The translations under genes were made by a program, and so were the position numbers. From the NCBI RefSeq assembly GCF_000499385.1, contig NW_013652017.1, positions 1-12,500 of the forward strand: DNA of 12,500 bases. Direction: 5' to 3'. Position 1 is the stretch's first letter, and each line of letters opens with the position of its first letter. Below the pieces are notes generated by a model. It was not told the origin of the DNA. It was given only the letters and a program-made list of their open reading frames with translations, and did not search any database. The DNA is from Eimeria necatrix (lineage: Eukaryota; Apicomplexa; Conoidasida; Eucoccidiorida; Eimeriidae). Shown piece by piece: positions 8,035 to 12,500 of the stretch.

Positions 8035-8175
8035 AAGCAGCAGCGGAAGCAGCAGCAGCAGCAACAGCAGCAGGTCTACGTTTGGCGGGGACTGCTGTGC
8101 CCCCAACACTCGCAAGCAGATGCTGTTGCTGCTGCTGTTGATGCTGCAGTGCAGCGGCTGTTCGGACCCCCAGAA

Positions 8176-8210
<35 letters not shown>

Positions 8211-8424
8211 TGCTGGTGCCGATCGGCCGGCAGCGCGGGGCGCAGCAGCAGCAGTTGATGCAGCAGCAGCAGCAGCACAGACGCCAGATGGGCTTCCACC
8301 AGCAGCAGCAGCAGCAGCTGGCGCAGCAGCCCCAGCAGCAGCAGCTGCCGCTGCTGCTGCTCTTTCTACCAGTGACACAGCTTCGTTTGCAGCAGCTGCT
8401 TCTGACTCAAGCAGAGTCGCCGGC

Positions 8425-8459
<35 letters not shown>

Positions 8460-8588
8460 AGATGGCTTGGCAGCAGCAGGCGCTGCTTCTCAGTCCAGAG
8501 CTGCGGACGGCAGCGGCGACGTGAAATCTGCTGCTGCTGCTGCTGCTGGGTCAGCAGCAGCAGCAGCAGGACAGCCCACAACTCCGAC

Positions 8589-8642
<54 letters not shown>

Positions 8643-9271
8643 CGCAGGGGAAGCAGCAAACACTAATGTGCATGCAGCAGCAGTTAGAGGCCTCTCGCTG
8701 CAGTGGCTGCGCTTTGAAGGGAGATTCCGGCGGCTGCCTCTTGGGGTGTATCGGCAGCAGCTGCTGCAGCAGCAGCAGCAGCAGCTGCCTGCAGCAGAAG
8801 CAGCAAAAGCAGCAGCAGAGGCGCGCCTGCTGCAGCGCTTCCTCTTCGACCCGATGGACCGCCGGCCAGTGTTTGCTGCTGCTGCTGCTGCTGCAACAGA
8901 TGCCCCCGAGGCAGACGCTGCAGCAGCAGCAACAGCAGCAACAGCAGCAGCAGCAGCAGCAGAGGGCCCTCTCGTGTCTCCCTTGGGCCTCTCCGGGGTG
9001 CTTGCTGCGTCGCCAGCAGCAGCAGCAGCAGCAGCAGGCAAGCAGCAAAAGCACCGCCTGCTGAGTGCCGAGAGCAGCAGCAGCAGCATCAGCAGCAGCA
9101 GCAGCGCTGCCAAGCTCCCCGGAGCTTCTGCAGCCCCGCAGCAGCACGCAGCAGCAGCAGCAGCAGCAGCAGCACCGCTTGGGGTGCTGCTGCAGCTGCA
9201 CCCGGCGCTGCCGCCCCCGGCCGAATGCCGCGCGCTGCAGCGCATTGCTGCTGCTTACTGTGGGGCTGCTG

Positions 9272-9310
<39 letters not shown>

Positions 9311-9453
9311 TGTCTTTGCTGCTGCCGCCGCCGATGCAGCAGCTGCTGCAAAATGTCGAAGAGATTTTGGCCTCGCGAGCTGCTGCGCTGCAGGGCCCCG
9401 CTGCACTGCCTGCAGCAGCAGCTGCTGCAGCAGAGGCAGCAGAAGCACCAGAT

Positions 9454-9484
<31 letters not shown>

Positions 9485-9776
9485 AGGAAACACCAGGGGA
9501 AGCTGAAGCAGGAGCACCAACAGCAGCAGCAGCAGCAGCACCAACAGCAGCAGCACGCTCGTCCAAGTTCAGAAAGCGGAAGCCCCCAGGTGTATCCGCA
9601 GGTTTTAGCAGCAGCAGCAGCAGCAGCAAGAGGCGCCGGCAGCCCCCTGCTCTTGAAGCCGAGGAGGTGCAGCAGCAGCAGCAGCAGCAGCAGCTGCAGG
9701 GTGCTGGGGTAGCAGCAGCAGCAGGAAGCCCCATGTCTGCTGCTGCAGGAGAAACTCCAGCCTCAGCAGCTACACC

Positions 9777-9818
<42 letters not shown>

Positions 9819-10270
9819 GGGAGGCCCTGATGCAGAAGATAGGGCAGTGGTGCTGCTGGACTGGGGCTTTGCCCAGGGATGGGCAGCTGTGCGGCGCCGC
9901 AAGGCGCCTGCTGCAGCAGCAGCAGCAGCAGCAGCAGCAGAAAGAGCAGCAAGGCTCGCTGAAGAGCGGCAAATGGTGGATGTTTACGCAGCAGCAGCAG
10001 CAACAGCAAGAGACGCGCATGCAATGCATGCAGTCATCAGGGCTTACGACTCGTTGCTGCGCAGAGAAGAGGCTAAGCTGCAGCAGCAGCAGCAGCAGCA
10101 GCAGCACGGGGAAGGCGACGCGGCAGAGGCAGCGCCTGCTGCTGCTGCTGCAGCAGCAGCAGCAGCAGCAGATGAGATGGAGGTTGAAATTGACTCTATA
10201 GAGCTCCTCAGCAAACAAACCGCAGCTTTTCTGAGGCGCAGAGTTGCTGCCTTCCGCACAGACCCCGGAG

Positions 10271-10319
<49 letters not shown>

Positions 10320-10409
10320 CAGCAGTAGGAGTGGCAGCCGAAGCCCCAGGGTGTATGTGGACTTCATGGAGTTAAAAACTGTGGAGGATCTGCTTGCTAC
10401 TGGCGGCCA

Positions 10410-10449
<40 letters not shown>

Positions 10450-11311
10450 GAGCAGCAGCAGCAGCAGCAGCAGAAGCAGGAGGAGGGTCCCGACCAGAAG
10501 CCAAGCACTTCAACAGAGCCGTCCTCGCTCTCGCCGCCAGCTTCTTCAGCAGCAGCAGCAGCAGCAGCTTCGCCACCTGGCCCGCCGTCAACAGCAGCAG
10601 CAGCAGCAGCAGCAGCAGGATCTGCTGCTGCTGCTGCACCTGCATGCACTGCTGCGGCAGCTAGCTCCCCCCGCGTGGCTGGAGGTGCTTTGCTGCCTGC
10701 TGCTTCTTCCTTTGGCGGCTCGCGGAGCAGCGCGAGTCTTAGCAGCAGCAACAGCAGCAAGGCACTAGCAGCAGCAGCAGCAGCAGCAGCAGGGGGGACG
10801 CTGCTGCCTGTTGCTGCTGCTGCGGGCGGTGGCGGCGTTGCTTCTGCTGCTGGCAGCAGGGACACAGTGCAGCTGGCAGGTCTGCTGCTGCTGTCTCCAG
10901 AGGTTGCTGTTGCTGCAGCAACAGCAGCAGCTGCTGCAGGCGCGGAGGGCGCAGCAGCAGCAACAGCAGCCGGCTCGGGAGCAGCAGCAGCAGCAGCAGT
11001 GCTGCAGCGGCTGCTGCCTGCCGCCGGCAGCAGCGTAGATCTCGTGGCAGCAAACCACGCAGCAACGGCGTGTGGGGCGCTGCTGCTGCAGCAGCAGCTG
11101 TCGCTGCACCGCGCGCTGCTGCTGGACCGCCTGGAGCAGCAGCAGCTGCTGCTGCCCCCCCGCATCTCCGAAGCCCCAGCAGCAGAGCTGCTGCTGCTGC
11201 ACCGCTATTTTGCTGCTGCTCGCTGGGGCTCTCTTGTCAGCTGCATGCGCCGCGGCCACAGAGACCTTTGCAGCCTTTACTGCAGCGGCGAGTGTTCTCC
11301 CAGCAAGCCCT

Positions 11312-11358
<47 letters not shown>

Positions 11359-11474
11359 GGCAGCGGCGGAGAGGGAGCAGCAGCAGCAGCCAGCAACGCA
11401 GGAAGAGCTGCTGGCAGCACCAAGCGGGTCGGCCAGAGACCCTCTGCTGCAGGTGCTGCTGCTGCAGGCGGCTC

Positions 11475-11513
<39 letters not shown>

Positions 11514-11584
11514 GAGCAGACAGTGGGGCGGCTCTGGCGCTTTCGGGAGCGACAGCAGCAACCGCAGCAGCGAACCCAAGCGCA

Positions 11585-11632
<48 letters not shown>

Positions 11633-11804
11633 GCGAGGGGGGGGCAGATGGCGAGGGTTTAGGAGACAGCGGGGGCTTCTGCTGCGTCTGCTGGTGCTGC
11701 AGCAGCAGCCCAGTGAATCGTTTGCTGCGCTGCAGCTGCTGCCAGGTGTCTGTACACCGGCACTGCTACTGCGCAATCCCGTACAGCTTGAGCGGCTCGC
11801 GGGG

Positions 11805-11852
<48 letters not shown>

Positions 11853-12016
11853 GCCCAGCGGCGAGGGCTGGCTCTGCATGCGCTGCGACTGGGAAAAAAG
11901 ACTTGTGGGGCTGCAGCAGCAGCGCAGCAGCTTCAGCTTATCAACAGCAGTTTGCTGCGTGTGCGGCAGGAAGGGGGGGGCCTTCAAAAGGGCCCTCTCG
12001 CTGCGCCGCAGCCAGC

Positions 12017-12067
<51 letters not shown>

Positions 12068-12230
12068 GGTTTTGGGACGCGGAAGAAGCAGCAAAAAGCG
12101 ACAGCGTCGAAATGCTGCACCTGCAGTGCGCGCTGTGGCTGCTGCCAGCAGCGAGGTGTCTAGACACCTTGCGGCTGGAGCCCTGGTGCTTGGCGGGGGT
12201 GCCTTCTGCAGCAGCAGCAGCAGCAGCAAC

Positions 12231-12263
<33 letters not shown>

Positions 12264-12364
12264 GCAGGATGTACGCTGGCTGCAGCAGGGCTTTGTCTGC
12301 TGGTCGGGGGCCCCTGCTGCTATTTGCTGCGTCTGCCGTGTTGACATAGGGGTTGTCAAGCGCT

Positions 12365-12408
<44 letters not shown>

Positions 12409-12500
12409 TGCTGCAACAAATTCGTTCACCCGTACTGCGCCTGGCTGAATGGCTTCTACGTCCGCGTGTGCTGCAGCCAGAGGCCCTTTGCTGCAGCAGA
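6399..12500 (+). CDS. Double PZP (PHD / zinc-knuckle / ePHD) chromatin-reader-like protein, partial
   Basis: One + frame (codons starting at 6961, 7021 and so on) has no stop from 6349 to the window end, about 2,050 codons, while almost all other frames are broken. It encodes two cysteine/histidine modules (6997-8109 and 11680-12500) in the PHD, C2HC knuckle, extended-PHD order of BRPF/JADE and trithorax-type proteins, which read histone H3 tails and DNA. A linker with basic clusters KFRKRK (9565) and KRRR (9628) joins them and suggests a nuclear protein. Ala, Ser and Gln runs of up to 17 interrupt the whole frame. I place the 5' limit at the acceptor-like TTTCAG ending at 6398. The first in-frame ATG is at 6814, and upstream exons are likely. 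From 6399 to about 6700 another frame (LSQLSLPLQQAELQQLLGN, from about 6414) competes, so that part is uncertain. The 3' end lies outside. No SET, bromo or acetyltransferase domain is visible, so enzymatic class is unknown. Confidence 0.82.
7526..7542. repeat. 17-bp palindrome GTGGACCATTGGTCCAC
   Basis: Two 8-bp arms around one T, in the ePHD1 knuckle codons; the zinc-ligand His codon (7540-7542) is part of it. A near copy lies in intron 7 of the upstream gene at 3101-3119. Confidence 0.85.
7716..7745. repeat. Perfect inverted repeat with 13-bp arms
   Basis: CCCCTTGGGGTGT, spacer ACAG, then ACACCCCAAGGGG. It contains the shorter GGTGTACAGACACC palindrome found elsewhere in the window and lies inside the ePHD1 codons between the VCCLC pair (7699/7708) and the next cysteines. 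It could form a stable stem in DNA or mRNA. Confidence 0.9.
8110..11679 (+). other. Low-complexity linker with nuclear-signal-like cluster
   Basis: About 1,190 codons without a recognised domain. Ala runs dominate the first half, and mixed Gln, Ser and Ala runs the second. Short non-repetitive islands may be folded or conserved: LQWLRFEGRFRRLPLGVYR (8698-8754), RLLQRFLFDPMDRRPVF (8824-8874), AVVLLDWGFAQGWAAVRRRK (9844-9903), MEVEIDSIELLSKQTAAFL (10183-10239), VYVDFMELKTVEDLL (10351-10395) and HRYFAAARWGSLVSCMRRGH (11203-11262). KFRKRK and KRRR lie about 15 residues apart (9565-9639), like a bipartite nuclear localisation signal. None of the islands is assigned to a family. Confidence 0.6.
11680..12500 (+). 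other. PZP module 2 (PHD2, zinc knuckle, ePHD2), cut by window end
   Basis: PHD2 ligands are CCVC (11680 and 11689), RCSCC (11731 and 11740), VHRHC (11755 and 11764) and WLCMRC (11875 and 11884). The knuckle is CCVCGRKGGAFKRAL (11953 and 11962) with LHLQCALWLLP (12118 and 12127), then LEPWCLAGV. The ePHD has CCVC (12325 and 12334), KRC (12364), CCNKFVHPYCAW (12409, 12427 and 12436) and NGFYVRV. KGGAFK, H..CALW and LEP are hallmark strings of the BRPF/JADE-type PZP domain. The last C-x2-H pair is probably outside the window. Insertions: 16 Ala before PSGEGWLC, 16 Gln inside the knuckle, and 14 Ser in the ePHD. Confidence 0.88.
12154..12169. repeat. 16-bp perfect palindrome AGGTGTCTAGACACCT
   Basis: A self-complementary 16-mer within the knuckle-to-ePHD2 codons (RCLDT). 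It is the most symmetric of six related GGTGT-N4-ACACC elements in the window. Confidence 0.85.

Larger units (their letters stand above)
6997..8109 (+). other. PZP module 1 (PHD1, zinc knuckle, ePHD1)
   Basis: PHD1 (C4HC3) ligands are a C-x2-C within five Cys codons at 6997-7011, RCKSC (7090 and 7099), HAAC (7114 and 7123) and VCDAC (7390 and 7399). The knuckle is RCVLC (7471 and 7480) plus LVHRAC (7540 and 7549). The atypical PHD has VCCLC (7699 and 7708), Cys at 7759-7777, LHATC (7789 and 7798) and a closing C-x2-H, LLCPQH (8098 and 8107). The order and spacing class match the family; loops are greatly lengthened by Ala, Ser and Gln runs. Poly-Cys can arise from a CTG tract, so the first ligand pair is the weakest. 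Confidence 0.75.
6441..12500 (+). repeat. Interspersed CAG/CTG triplet tracts in coding sequence
   Basis: Dozens of pure or nearly pure triplet tracts occur. The longest in the coding frame are GCT at 6871-6906, AGC at 7417-7455, GCA at 8590-8640 (17 Ala), AGC at 10273-10314 (14 Ser), CAG at 10408-10473 (interrupted), AGC at 11314-11355 and 11587-11631 (14 and 15 Ser), GCT at 11806-11850 (15 Ala), CAG at 12019-12066 (16 Gln) and AGC at 12367-12408 (14 Ser). Both orientations of the triplet occur on the same strand. Homopolymeric amino-acid runs of this kind are a known trait of Eimeria proteins. Confidence 0.95.

Noticed and set aside
6701..8299. A 532-codon ORF on the - strand, and similar - strand ORFs at 8490-9351, 10044-11165 and 11237-12419
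   Set aside because: Their products are only Leu, Cys, Ala, Gln and Ser runs from CTG triplets, with no domain. The opposite strand carries ordered zinc-ligand motifs over the same bases.
7709..8524. Long + strand ORFs in other frames (7709-8524, 11070-12344, 9065-9712, 7548-8141)
   Set aside because: Open only because CAG has no stop in any frame. They break the PZP motifs, which are all in one other continuous frame.

Overview
The window reads as nuclear DNA of an apicomplexan coccidian, most likely an Eimeria species. The grounds are heptamers of the telomere type (AAACCCT/TTTAGGG) scattered far from any chromosome end, CAG/CTG triplet tracts inside coding sequence that give long Ala, Ser and Gln runs, and small-exon genes with AT-repeat introns. 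This combination is well known from Eimeria genomes. The species cannot be told from the sequence.

Bases 1-4867 hold the 3' part of a many-exon gene for an actin-like or actin-related protein, on the + strand. Ten exons (99-283, 920-990, 1205-1320, 1664-1718, 1937-2012, 2238-2349, 2601-2686, 3276-3411, 4406-4468, 4847-4867) join in frame to 306 codons plus a stop. They cover the actin fold from about actin residue 80 to the C terminus. The N-terminal exons lie upstream of the window. The nine introns are made almost wholly of simple repeats: AAACCCT or TTTAGGG arrays, (TTTA)n/(AAAT)n, (CTG)n, and one long T/G-rich tract. Heptamer arrays start within a few bases of most donors, and one short heptamer run has become coding sequence.

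Bases 4868-6398 are a non-coding stretch. It holds AT-rich 3' sequence, a degenerate self-complementary GCTA-tetranucleotide array of about 740 bp (5228-5967), another TTTAGGG block, and the probable 5' end or last 5' intron of the next gene.

Bases 6399-12500 are one open + frame of about 2,030 codons that runs off the window. Shadow ORFs in every other frame mask it, because CAG repeats are open in all frames. Two zinc-binding modules of the PHD / zinc-knuckle / extended-PHD (PZP) type mark it as the real frame: 6997-8109 and 11680-12500. A 3.6-kb low-complexity linker with a basic nuclear-localisation-like cluster joins them. This is the domain set of chromatin readers such as the BRPF/JADE group, also found in trithorax-type proteins. 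The actin-like gene and the PZP gene have no evident functional link. What they share is repeat biology, including two families of short palindromes that occur in introns, between the genes and in codons.
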